From Pagrus major (lineage: Eukaryota > Chordata > Actinopteri > Spariformes > Sparidae): a stretch of DNA of 64,000 nucleotides. Of this stretch, positions 1 through 9,901 are shown piece after piece. Each line of letters opens with the position of its first letter. The stretch's first letter is position 1. The stretch spans positions 18,543,501-18,607,500 of the forward strand of contig NC_133227.1 in NCBI RefSeq assembly GCF_040436345.1. Reading direction: 5' to 3'. The notes under the pieces are model-generated. The model worked only from the letters and a program-made list of their open reading frames with translations. It had not been told where the DNA came from and made no database searches. The position numbers and the translations under genes were made by a program.

Positions 1-1637
1 CCTGCTGCACGATGTCCCTCATCCCCACATATGAAACAATGTTTACAGTCTTGTCTGTCTTGTTCCACACAGCTGGGGCAACCATAGGGTTTTCCACGGT
101 TAGATTGTGTCCTCCTTTGACTGTATTGGCGCCCATTGTGAGTTAGCTGTTGTTGGTTTTGTTTTTGCATGGTCATAACCAGTCTGGTGAGTTCTTCTAC
201 TTTGGTCGTGAGGTCTCTCAGGGGATCTGGTTTTGTCTGATTTGAGTTGGACTCTACACTCTCTGACTTTGGGCTAGGTCTCTTTACTCCAGCAGGCTCA
301 AGCTGCGCGCTGTGTGCATTTGTTGCAGTTTGTCGGCGGGAGGATCCAAGTCTTTTCATTCTCTCGTTCTCTTCACTGGTGATTTTCATCACATGACGAA
401 GGATCATTTCATCAGTGACCTCACTGTTTGACAGCAAAGGTTTGAGTTCTCTGCGTATGTCAGTGTGTTTGTGTCCAAAGCCTTGGTATACTGTATGCAG
501 AAAAACATCTTGTACTGTAGCTGCAGAGTACTTAATGTCAGTGTCAGCCAGTTTTGATGTGAATAGGATGCGTTGTTTTAAACCTATCACCCGGTAGAGG
601 AATTGTTGTGGTGTCTCGTTCTCATCCTGTTTTGTGCACATCAACTCTTGGAATAACTCTGTGCTGTTTTTTTCTCTTAGGTGGGTTTGGAGAAACCCCT
701 TGAGTTCAGTCACCGTTATGTCATCTTTGTTGATCAACATCTCTTTGAAGATGCCTGGTCTTATAATTTTGAGCACCCCACGAACAATCTCTGAGTCGGA
801 AAATCCCTCCCTGATTCCATCATCGATTTGCTTGCATACATTATTGTAACTGATGTCCGAGGATTGATCACCCACCTGACCACCTTGCACTTTGAACTCT
901 CTCCTAGGTAGGTAGCTGAGTTCCCTCAAGGACACCATCCCCTCGTGAGCTGACTGAGAGACAGGCTCACCCGGTGCACTGCTGCTCGGCTGACTGGGTA
1001 GGATAGAGGGCGGGGGCATATGTGTCTGTGGTGGTGTAACATGGGCTGGTATATACTGTATGAGTTTCTTGCTCAGCTCTTCATAGCTAGCGAGCGCTTT
1101 AAGCAAATCAGCATTCGCTGTGTCAGGTGCATTTAACATTGCAGTTTTAACTAAGCCTAAATCTGGTGCAGCAATATCACTAGGTGATGCAGTACTGACT
1201 GAAATGGGTGTGCGATGACTCTGAATGTGAGCGCCTGTGGTGATTTCAGGAGGTGTTTGGATAATGACGGAACCATCAGACAAACCAACAAGGTCAACAA
1301 GCCTTTCACCACTCTGCACAGTACTTAACTCAGAATCACCCTTTACATTTAGCAGTGACATACCCTCATCACGACATTTCACTACATCATCAATAGCGTC
1401 TTTTAACATCAGCAACTGGACCATTCCCTCGTCCTCTATTTCAAGTAGCTGCTTACTATACATGAACGAGTTGATGTGGTCGTAATATACCTCCTGTTCT
1501 CCCTCCATAAGTTCTGACTGGTCCACATCCAACGCTGGATCCACCGCTCTGGCAACCCGAAAGAGCTCTTCAGCTGACAAGGTGAGTAGGCCCTTCCTGA
1601 TGTCCCACACCAGGCTCTTCCTTCCACCCTTCGACAT
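1..1637 (-). CDS. Gag-like polyprotein of an LTR retroelement (truncated by window edge)
   Basis: An uninterrupted minus-strand frame of about 545 codons starts at an ATG at 1635-1637 (MSKGGRKSLVWDI) and is still open at position 1. The N-terminal half is acidic. A proline-rich stretch follows (about residues 215-235), then a capsid-like region with the motif ETPQQFLYRVIGLKQR. The C-terminus is basic and glutamine-rich and contains CPSC, then CFICGDEGHRAAG, which is a CCHC zinc knuckle whose last cysteine would lie just outside the window. Gag proteins of Ty3/gypsy elements and retroviruses assemble the particle, and the knuckle binds the element RNA. A primer binding site lies upstream on the same strand, so pol is expected beyond the left edge. 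There is no stop or frameshift over 1.6 kb, so the copy may be young. Whether it is Ty3/gypsy or an endogenous retrovirus cannot be decided without pol. Confidence 0.85.
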   Translation of the reverse strand, partial: MSKGGRKSLVWDIRKGLLTLSAEELFRVARAVDPALDVDQSELMEGEQEVYYDHINSFMYSKQLLEIEDEGMVQLLMLKDAIDDVVKCRDEGMSLLNVKGDSELSTVQSGERLVDLVGLSDGSVIIQTPPEITTGAHIQSHRTPISVSTASPSDIAAPDLGLVKTAMLNAPDTANADLLKALASYEELSKKLIQYIPAHVTPPQTHMPPPSILPSQPSSSAPGEPVSQSAHEGMVSLRELSYLPRREFKVQGGQVGDQSSDISYNNVCKQIDDGIREGFSDSEIVRGVLKIIRPGIFKEMLINKDDITVTELKGFLQTHLREKNSTELFQELMCTKQDENETPQQFLYRVIGLKQRILFTSKLADTDIKYSAATVQDVFLHTVYQGFGHKHTDIRRELKPLLSNSEVTDEMILRHVMKITSEENERMKRLGSSRRQTATNAHSAQLEPAGVKRPSPKSESVESNSNQTKPDPLRDLTTKVEELTRLVMTMQKQNQQQLTHNGRQYSQRRTQSNRGKPYGCPSCVEQDRQDCKHCFICGDEGHRAA

Positions 1638-1782
1638 GATGGCTCCTCGTTTCCCTCACGGCTGGCAGCACAGCTCGATGATGGCACAGTCGGCTCCGGA
1701 TGATACGGCCCTCCCTCCTAGTTGCTGATCAGCGGTGTCATCGACGTCACTCGGCTTCCAATCCAATAGATGGCACCGAAGA

Positions 1783-1800
1783 ATCCCGGACGAGCCCCCA
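1783..1800 (-). promoter_or_regulatory. Primer binding site matching tRNA-Pro
   Basis: On the minus strand these 18 bases read TGGGGGCTCGTCCGGGAT, the classic sequence complementary to the 3' end of tRNA-Pro used to prime reverse transcription. It lies about 145 bp upstream of the gag-like ATG. That is the expected order LTR, primer site, leader, gag, so the 5' LTR should begin just to its right. Confidence 0.85.
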
Positions 1801-2886
1801 AGAATCTGTAGCGGGTCCCGGCTTGGTCCCCACTGACAGATATATAGATAATCCTCTGACAGGAGCCTGGAAATATAACACACAGAAATCAGCGAAGCAG
1901 GACAACTGTTGCTCATTCTCCATTCATCTGGATTATTTTTATTCTCACATTCATTTTAACCTTTACACTGCAACCATGAATTATTTCTGTTATTTTGTCT
2001 GCATTCAAGCACTGGTATTAACCATCTCTAGATAACATTCACATTAAATGTCAATTTTTACCTATTTTCAAGAAATAAACTTGTCAAAATTTGTATTAAA
2101 CCAAAGATCAACATTTTCCCTTTTAATCATGTCACCTGTCTTTCATCAATCATGTATGCACTTCGGCCTTACACACATCATCTTCATCCTCTCATAGAAA
2201 GAGTCTTTTCTTTATATAACTGTACATAAAGTACGTTAAGTACATTAAGTGCTCACTTAATATAACAGAATAAATCTCCCTTGCAGTTTAACTATTCCAC
2301 GTTTACACTATATGAACACAAACTGAAATAATAAGCATGGCTGGCTTATAACTTGCCGCTTTAACCCGTTAACTTGAACCCTAGCATTGTTGGCAATTTA
2401 TGTGTGTGTCCTCCACCAAGGCTACAGCCGTTGCTGATCTTAAACTGCACATTAGCATTAGCTTCAACATTTTGAGCAATGCACTACACACACACAACAG
2501 ATTTTCACACATACAATAATAACCCACAAATGCCCAGGAGCCGAAAGAAACAAATGAAAGTAAACATTTGGTTATGGCGCTGGACGCCATTTTCTCCACT
2601 ACAATCATCACGTACTGTGACACTTTACTTTATTTACACACTTAACGACCTTTTAGCTTATGGACCAAACATCACTGGGTCTTCATATTAACTTATAACC
2701 ATCTGAAGTCACAGAAAAGGTGAGTTACTAACCTGGAAATATAACACACAGAAATCAGCGAAGCAGGACAACTGTTGCTCATTCTCCATTCATCTGGATT
2801 ATGAGCCCCGCTTCCGCGATGCATTGGAAAGAGTCCCCGTGACGCTGTCACTACGTGCTGCCACCCAGTGTCCATTTCACGCAACA
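1801..2886 (-). repeat. Probable 5' LTR/leader region with a 71-bp direct repeat
   Basis: This stretch is upstream of the primer site on the minus strand, where the 5' LTR must lie. It contains two copies of a 71-bp segment, 1866-1936 and 2732-2802, separated by 795 bp. A minus-strand AATAAA-like motif is near 2640. A minus-strand TGTTGCGTG at 2886 is a possible LTR start, and a CA about 6 bp before the primer site a possible end. These borders are guesses: the partner LTR is outside the window and no TSD could be checked. Confidence 0.4.
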
Positions 2887-3240
2887 GCACGTCATTGTGT
2901 GTTTCTCTGTGTGACTTCTCATTCTTAATTAGACAGACTATAATAAAATAATACCATAGCAGTAAACTAGGAAGTGACTCTCAGAGGAAATAAAACAATA
3001 CTACTATCTCATCAAAACACTTATTTTGTGAGTATCACACACGGTTGGCAGAAAGACCGTCAAAACATGAGTAATTGATCAAATTAGACATTGCTACTAT
3101 TGTGAAGAGATTTTTATAAAACCAAATAAATATGGAGACAAAATATATAGAGGGGCATTTTGGGGGCCCAAAAGGGCCTTGTATGGGGCCCAGGGCTCCA
3201 GGCAAATGCCTGGTTTGCCTAATAGTACGGCCCGCCTCTG
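2887..3240. other. No gene seen; right part resembles one hAT terminus
   Basis: AT-rich sequence without a convincing frame. The last 90 bases are GC-rich and end in CCCGCCTCTG at 3240, the mirror of a hAT-type CAGAGGCGGG end. Homology between the repeat at 3241 and its inverted copy near 36.55 kb starts exactly after this point, which supports an insertion border. No matching left terminus was found. Confidence 0.35.
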
Positions 3241-3307
3241 TGTAGAGGAGGAGCACAACAAGTTTGCTTGTTTTAATACTAAAATGTTACTTTCTGTAAG
3301 TGTTTTT

Positions 3308-3967
3308 TACAGAAGCCCTAAAGGGCCATGCATTCATACATTTTATTTCCTCCTTTTTCCCGTGATAACAAGTTAATTTCATTTGTTTTCTCGAGATCTT
3401 GAGTTATTATCTCGAAATAACAACTGCCGTTTTCCAGAGATAACGAGATAATTTTCTCGAGATCTTGAGATAACGAAACGATAGTGTAGTATATTAAATC
3501 ATTGCAGGAAACATCATTCAGTGTAGCAATGTCAGAGGAGCAGGAGCATATCGATCACCACGTCACATATGTTTTCAATCAAGGCCTGACACAGGCTGAA
3601 ATAGCATTATGCCTTGCTATTACAGATAACATACACATTAGTGTGCATAATCTAAAAAGACGGTTAGCAAGGCTTCAGCTATATCGGCGGCGCAATCTAA
3701 GTGAGCCTGATGTCATCGTTAACTACATAGCTGACCAGCTATGTAGTTAATGAGGAGATCTCGAATTAATTATATCGTTATCTCGGGAAAACAAAGTTTC
3801 GTTATCTCGAGATCTCGAGAAAATTATCTCGTTATCTCGGGAAAACGGCAGTTGTTATTTCAAGATAATAACTTGAGATCTTGAGAAAACAAATAAAATT
3901 AACTCGTTATCACGGGAAAATGGAGGAAATAAAATGTATGAATGCATGGCCCTTTAGGGCTTCCGTA
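3308..3967. mobile_element. 660-bp non-autonomous element with long TIRs and 6-bp TSD
   Basis: Both ends carry inverted repeats of about 180 bp or more. They start TAC(A/G)GAAGCCCTAAAGGGCC and continue through TTATCTCGAGATC-type motifs. The flanks are GTTTTT at 3302-3307 and again at 3968-3973. The inverted copy of the host repeat near 36.49 kb holds the uninterrupted site with one GTTTTT, so both borders are certain. The interior keeps a fragment of an integrase-family protein (3502-3750). A 6-bp TSD, TAYGGA-type termini and integrase relics are also found in the 12.3-kb element at 50178-62468, suggesting the same superfamily (IS3EU-like, tentative). Confidence 0.9.
3502..3750 (+). pseudogene. 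N-terminal fragment of an rve-integrase-type transposase
   Basis: The 82-residue frame contains YVFNQGLTQAEIALCLAI, a helix-turn-helix-like opening, then KRRLARLQLYRRRN and a segment like those preceding the integrase core in fish DDE-integrase transposons. The frame ends at the right inverted repeat, so the catalytic core is absent. It is best read as a relic of the autonomous parent in a deletion derivative. Family recognition rests on remembered motif similarity, not on a search. Confidence 0.55.
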
Positions 3968-4653
3968 GTTTTTAGTGTGCCTGTTCAGAACATGGTGGCC
4001 TATGTTATGTTGGTAATTGTCATTTTTGTACTGGTTAGTGTAACCATTAGTGAGGTAGCTGTTACATTTCCTGACACCAGCTGTTTTATCCCCCATTGAA
4101 GCCCACTGAATTTTATAATACCCCAAGCATGTTTTTCTCCATTATAGTTTTTAAATATAAGGTTTTCATATCGGTGCATATCGGACAATATATACGCTGA
4201 AACCGATATATCTGTAAGAGGCTCATATTGGCTGATAAATAGGTCAGGCTCTACTATTTTGCACAATGTTCATTGTGTGTCCTTCAAGGAATTTAGATGG
4301 TAAAAAATTCCAAGGGGTCATGTGGGTCATGTAACTTAAAATGACCCTGCTTGTAGTGTATTGTGAGAAACATGAGAAAACCCTGCCTGAATAAACTCAG
4401 TCCACTGCATAAAATTTAAAGGTGTATTTACTCATTACCTTAATACAGTTATAAAAAGACAATTGTAGTAGGGAGAGAAGGAAGATAACTGGATAAAATG
4501 GAATTGTAGAATTAGAAATGTCACAGTTATGGTTAAGGCGTCCTGCAACAATGTCCTTTGGGAGGTGTACATAGGTCTGTCGGGGCAGGGTGGTGCTCCG
4601 ATTGTGCCATCCCCCCTGTTAAAAATTAACAAATCACCTACTGACAGTAGGAA

Positions 4654-5632
4654 TACACATGCCTTCACCGAGACATGGCTCGGTGATACGGGTCAAGACT
4701 CAGACCTGATTTTAACTGGGTTTGGCAGCCCAATTCGCATGGACCGGTCACCGGAGATCACTGGCAAAAGTCGAGGTAGAGGAGTCTGCTTCTACGTGAA
4801 CCAGAGGTACTGTAACACCGTGGTGATCAGAGAGAGGATATGCACCACTGATGTGGAATTACTGTCTATTTCTCTCCGCCCCTTTTACCTGCCTCATGAA
4901 TTTCAAGAACTCTTTTTTACATTAGTGTACATTCACCCGCGAGCCAACGCGTCAGCTGTTTCCCAGCACACCAAAGTTTGTCTTAGGAGATTTTAATCAT
5001 TGTAATTTAAAAAGACTTTGAGGACATATGATCAGTATGTTACTTGTCCCACCATACAGAGGAACACCATACTGGATCTTTGCTATGATCAGTTAGTGGG
5101 GCTTACAAATCCCAGCCTTTACCTCCCTTTGGTGCTTCTTACCACAGCAGTGTGTATCTCATGTCTGTATACAAGCCAGCCTTCAGACGTCTGGAGCAGG
5201 AGGAGAGAACAGTGAAAGTCTGGTCAGAGGACAACATTTCCTCCCTCCAGGCATGCTTTGAGTGTACAGACTGGAACTGCTTTTATGATGTGTGTGATGA
5301 TGTAAATGAACTCTCAGGCACTATCTCATCATACATCACATTCTGTGTGGACTTGATAATTCCCACTAAAAAAGTGATCACTTACCTCAATAATAAGCCC
5401 TGGGTGACTAAAGAACTTAAAGTTGTGATCAACAAGAAGAAAATAATTTTCTATTCAGGTGACCTCCTGGAGAAAAAAGCAGTCTCTAAAGAAGTTAAGG
5501 AGCAAATAAGGAAGTCCAAAATAAAGTATAGGAATAAAATTGAAAGTCAGTATTTTAGTGGAGATCTTAGAGCTGCCTGGAAAAGGAATAAAATCTATGG
5601 CGTCAATAAATCAGTCATCTTGTGAGACCAGG
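4654..5632 (+). pseudogene. LINE endonuclease domain and linker (frameshifted)
   Basis: The first piece encodes an apurinic-type endonuclease: FTETWLGD, a glycine-rich block ending in GRGVCFYVNQRYC, RPFYLPHEF and, after a frameshift near 4970, GDFNHCNL. Two further frames continue with ILDLCYDQL and then a lysine-rich linker containing NNKPWVTKELK and YRNKIESQYFSGD, which normally lead into reverse transcriptase. In active LINEs this enzyme nicks the target DNA to prime reverse transcription. The start is missing because of 5' truncation, and at least two frameshifts are present. Confidence 0.8.
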
Positions 5633-5635
5633 CAG

Positions 5636-6252
5636 CTCATCCGAGTAAATGGTGAGGATGATAACAACTTGACAAACTGTTTTAATTCATATTTCTCTCG
5701 GTTTGAAAGGTCTGATTTTATGAATAATATTTCCATGTTGCCGGAATCTCTGTCCCCACAGAATGATATTGTGATAGGGTAAATATACATAAGGCTGCTG
5801 GCCCTGACTCCATCTGTGGTCACACTTTGCGACACTGTGCTGACCAACTTAGTGAAGTGTTCACACTATTGTTCAAGATGTATGTTGAGAGTGGCCAGAT
5901 ACCGACTATGTGGAAGACAGCCACCATAATTCCTGTTCCTAAAGCTAGTAATCCAAGAGAACTCAATGAATTCAGGCCAGTCGCTCTAACTTCTCTTGTG
6001 ATGAAGGTTCTTGAGAAAATGTTGAAGGATGAAATTGACTCCCTTATAAATGGCAAACTTGATTCACTACAATTTGCATATCAGTCTGGGAAAGGTGTGG
6101 ATGATGCTAAGATTTTTATCCTAGACAGGTTATATAAGCATCTTGAAAAACCCAGTGCACATGCAGGGCTTTTATTTGCTGATTTTTCCTCAGCTTTTGA
6201 TAAGATGCAGCCTCATATTTTAATTGAACATCTTGCTTCTTACTTTTATCTA
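5636..6252 (+). pseudogene. LINE reverse transcriptase, N-terminal part
   Basis: After a frame change near 5780 the sequence encodes HKAAGPDSICGHTL, MWKTATIIPVPKASNP, LNEFRPVALTSLVMKVLEK and LQFAYQSGKGVDDA. Then comes reverse transcriptase motif A, FADFSSAFDKMQPHILIEHL, with the first catalytic aspartate. The frame breaks at 6253 inside YFYL, where the CACTA-like element starts, and resumes at 21131 with PDQ. This is the palm/fingers half of the enzyme that copies LINE RNA at the target site. Confidence 0.88.
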
Positions 6253-6589
6253 CACTCTAAAAAATAATTCAAGGACCCAGTAAATGTGACAGTAATATAT
6301 AGGTATGTATGCTTGATAAAACTGCTGAATATCATTATGATGAGTATTTGATTTGACTACATCAAAATCCATTAGTAGAACTCAAAGAGGAACCTTTGTG
6401 TGAAATATACACATGTAAATCAAGTTTATTTCTTTGAAATAAACAATTATTTGACTGACAGATTACATGGTTTAAATATTTGTAATAATCACTGTATGTT
6501 TCAACAACATTTTTGAGAATACACTACGAAAAGCAATTAGTTTCAATAAGTGCAATTATTATAGAACTCAACTCAATTTTATTTGAGAC

Positions 6590-6731
6590 GTAACTTAACA
6601 ACTTAAAAAATCCAGTAAACAGAGCGGAACTGACTAAGTGACGTCATTCTAACGGTTCTGGGACAGATCTGAACAGGTTGATGGCAGCAGGCTTGGCGGG
6701 CACGGCGGATTGAATTAAACCTGACTCGACG
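6590..6731 (+). promoter_or_regulatory. Candidate promoter and first 5' UTR exon of the CACTA-like element
   Basis: In otherwise AT-rich subterminal DNA this segment is relatively GC-rich. It has a palindromic CRE-like TGACGTCA at 6639-6646 and ends at a strong splice donor, GACG|GTAAGT. Possible later leader exons have matching borders, for example 12238-12269 and from 12420. It would drive the transposase at 12603. This is inference from position and motifs. Confidence 0.4.
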
Positions 6732-7677
6732 GTAAGTAATTTTAAACAAATGTATAATTTCTCATAAGCCTCCTTAGTTACAGAAGACAGACATGAGCAT
6801 GAAATATCAGTTGACAAACATTACTATCGCGCCATTCGACGTTACAGCTAGCTTAGCTAGTTAACTTGTCTTGTTAGCGTCTGAACAACTCGTTGCACTG
6901 TGAAGTTAGTCAAAGGCTTCTTTCGTGTAGCTCCAACATTTAATGTGTGTAACTGCAACATGTTGTTGAGGCAGGTTTGGGAATAAAACCTAAAACTTTT
7001 CGCCCTGCCAAGTTAACCAGAGCACCCATTTATAACCGTATCGAAGATGCATCACAGACTAGCTGTGCAGGTTTCAGACCGCGTTAGCGTACTGAAGGCG
7101 CCTGGCGAGCCCGACCCAACTCGAACCGACCCGCGGGTTAGAGTCGGGGCTGAGGGCTCGGAGTAGCACCCCCGCCCCACCTCTCAAAAGGTGCCGTGTC
7201 GACTGGCACCGAAAATCACGGATGTACATAAAAGCTCACAGGGCGCTGTTGCACCGCGTTGTTTTGTTTTGTTTTTGGCCGCGTGCGGGCTGTCAGTGAG
7301 TGCTAGAGAGTCAGACCGCGACCGCTCCGGGCTTTAGCACCCGCGGGTCGGGTCGGGTTTTAATTTGCAGGCCCGTTGATAACTTTAGACCGCGTTAAAA
7401 CCTAAACAGGATATAGCTGGAGGACACATGTAATTTAAAGTTATCATTTCAGTGGTTTCAGGCTGGCTCTGCACGGGCTGGCTGTCTCTTGGCGCTAAAC
7501 GCCGACCGAGTCCTCAGCCAGCAACTGGACTCTAGTCCACCTGGACGAGGTGGTCTCGGTCGAAGAAGGCACGCCGCTTCCTTGCCTGTTTTGGTGGCTT
7601 GGCTTTGTAAACGCAAACTATCCGAAATGTGAAACAATGTATGAATTATCGCAGCTAGTGCGGACTCAGCGGACTAT
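6732..7677. other. Intronic or subterminal DNA with a GC-rich palindromic patch
   Basis: No gene recognised. At 7105-7370 CCCGACCC-type and GGGTCGGGT-type strings face each other, ending in GGGTCGGGTCGGG near 7345. The patch may be an old inserted MITE. The rest is unremarkable, up to the Harbinger insertion. Confidence 0.3.
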
Positions 7678-7905
7678 AGCTGTGTCCAAATTCAGGGGCT
7701 GCATCCTTCGAAGGGCGCATTCGAAGGCCAGTTACGTCACAACGCTGCGCGAAGGCTGTCCAAATTCGAAGGCTCCTCCAAATGCAGCCCACAAATGCAG
7801 CCTTCTTTTCCCTCTTTCTGGAGGACGCACCGCTACTATCCTTCGCGGCCTCCCATATCCCAAGATCCTTTGCGCGCCGCTGCTCAGTCCCGGGAAAAGA
7901 GAACA

Positions 7906-9194
7906 ATGGCGACATCAAGTGGCACGGACATGATATATAAATGTAAGTAATGGGTTTATACTCGGTTTTTACTCATTTGAACATCCAACGCCAGATATGT
8001 TAAACTTCAGATGTAACTTAAAACCTCCAAATTTTAACTTTCAGTTAAAATACGTGACGCTGGTAATGCATTAGCATACGGCATAAGTAAGGCCGGCAGA
8101 AGTAAGGCCTTAAAAGCCTTCACTTTCAAAATGTTAGACGTTCAGGTTGACTTATTATTAATATCTTATTGTGACGAGATTTTATTTTTACTTCGTGTAC
8201 ATAAATGGACCAAGATGAACAAATTTAGATTAGGCTGTGATCCCTGCTTTATTTCCAAACTGTAAAACTGTAAAGTCTAGTTAAACGTTTGGATTGAATG
8301 AAGAGCTAAGTTTAGGATCATCATCATCATCAATTATAATAATAATTATTATTATATTTTTGCTGTATCAGAACCCTTTTGTCTGTTGACATAACACAAC
8401 ACGTGTTTTACATGTCATTTTGTTTTAGGGAGCAAGGAGCAAACAGAGGAATTCATTCGGCTCAGAAGTCAGAACGACCACCTTTTTACAGGGGCGAAGC
8501 ACTCCGCTGCTGTTGGGTGGAGGTAAGGCAATAATAAATTGCCCATTTGTCAGTGTCCTGATGTCACTTTTTTGTAAATCTTTGCATCCCTGTGTTAATG
8601 TGATCATGTGTTGACCTTTTCTCTTGCTTCTCTCTGTGTTTAGAATAATTATAGAAAAAATGGGCCTGCAGGGGAAGGTCGAGCCCCTGCAGGCAAAAAA
8701 GAAATGGGATAATTTAAAGAAAAAATATAAGGTAGGTGCAGGTGTGAATGATGATGTGGAAACTACATTTTATTTGTTTTACCATACAATTTAATAAATA
8801 CTTTGCTGAAAATTGCTGACGTGATTGATTTCCACTGCCTTAGGATTGCAAATATCCAGCGAGTGGAGAGGGGGTCGGCGGGAAGCCAACCGCTGCCACT
8901 TGGCCCTGGTTTGTCCTCATGGACGAAGTGTTGGGACAGAGGCCGTCCATTGCCCCCCCCGTCCTGATTGCCTCGTTGCCTGAGGACACACCAGGGCCAA
9001 GTGGAGTGGTTGAGCAGGAGGAGGATGAAGATGAGGAGGAGAGTCAGCCTGGGCAACGCAGAAAGAGGAGGAGGGAGGATGACCTCTTAACCCTAGTAAG
9101 GGAGGACATGAGGCTGCAGAGGGAGGCAGAAGAGAGGAGTAGTGCCAGGATGGACCGGTTGCTCTCGCTCCTTGAGCGCTTGGCTGAGCGCTGA
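7906..9194 (+). CDS. Harbinger Myb/SANT-like DNA-binding protein
   Basis: Four exons, 7906-7942, 8429-8522, 8644-8731 and 8844-9194, join in frame to 189 codons plus TGA, all with GT/AG borders. The product starts MATSSGTDMIYKWSKEQ. It contains a trihelix/MADF-like Myb fold (about residues 13-75: W-S-K-E-Q-T-E-E-F-I, then KKKWDNLKKKYK), then WPWFVLMDEVL. An acidic run (EEDEDEEE), a basic patch (RRKRRRE, likely nuclear localisation) and a C-terminal heptad-like helix ending LLSLLERLAER follow. In Harbinger elements this partner binds the ends and brings the transposase into the nucleus. The ATG chosen is the first one upstream of the first donor. The coding sequence appears intact. Confidence 0.85.
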
Positions 9195-9901
9195 TTTTTT
9201 CTTTTCTTTGATTTTTTATTCTGTTCATTTGTTCTAATTGTTCAATGTTCTAATTGTTTGTTATTTATTTTATTAATTAAATATTGTCATTTTTCACACG
9301 TTGTCTATTCCATTTAGTATTCACAAGGTTTTTAAAACATCAAACCTTTCTTTCACTTTCTGTCCCATATTGCACCTTCAGCATACTAAATATAGTTGTT
9401 ATTCGCCAATGGGTTAATGTTTATTTTGTAATGTTGATACAGAAATGAATGTACACGATAGATTCGAAACAAAACAGACTTTAATGCAACAAACATAAAA
9501 ACATTAAACATTAATCGGCACTGGCCAACAAATATCTCACACACAGGCACACACAGGCACACTTCCAACAAAATCTCCTCACTGAGCAGGAGTCCCTGGC
9601 AGTGCTGCTGGGTTGGATGGGATGCCACAATAAAGACCCTGGTGTCAGTGGGACATCATCTGGGGTGGTATTCAGGGTGTTTGGGGGGTGTAGTCTCCAC
9701 TGTCCACCGCATCATCCATCAACAGGGTTTGCAGGGCTGACTCGATCGACGGCTGCCATGTCACTAAGAATTTTTTAAGAAAGAGGAAAGAATTATGATT
9801 TCATAATGTGAGCATAATAATAATAAAGACTTACAACAAACAAATCTATCAACCAAACACTTTAAATTGGAATATGCCTTTAAGATTATTTTACTTGCCA
9901 A
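9195..9901. other. Shared 3' region between the two convergent Harbinger genes
   Basis: No gene seen. This is AT-rich 3' flank of both convergent genes. Candidate poly(A) signals on either strand are weak by eye. Confidence 0.4.

Larger units (their letters stand above)
3241..4645 (+). repeat. Interspersed repeat R (forward copy, split by a 660-bp element)
   Basis: Once 3308-3967 is removed, this sequence aligns by eye, inverted, with 35805-36560. Shared landmarks include GTAGAGGAG at the outer end, CATATCGG motifs near 4170-4200, the stretch around GTCATTTTAAG, and TGTTAAAAATTAACAAATCA at the inner end. The internal CGATAT-rich palindromes resemble a small nested MITE. No coding potential was recognised. 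The repeat ends where the truncated LINE begins. Confidence 0.7.

Noticed and set aside
7550-7933. 127-codon plus-strand frame over the Harbinger left end
   Set aside because: It crosses the TIR boundary and the start of the Myb gene in another frame; no family resemblance.
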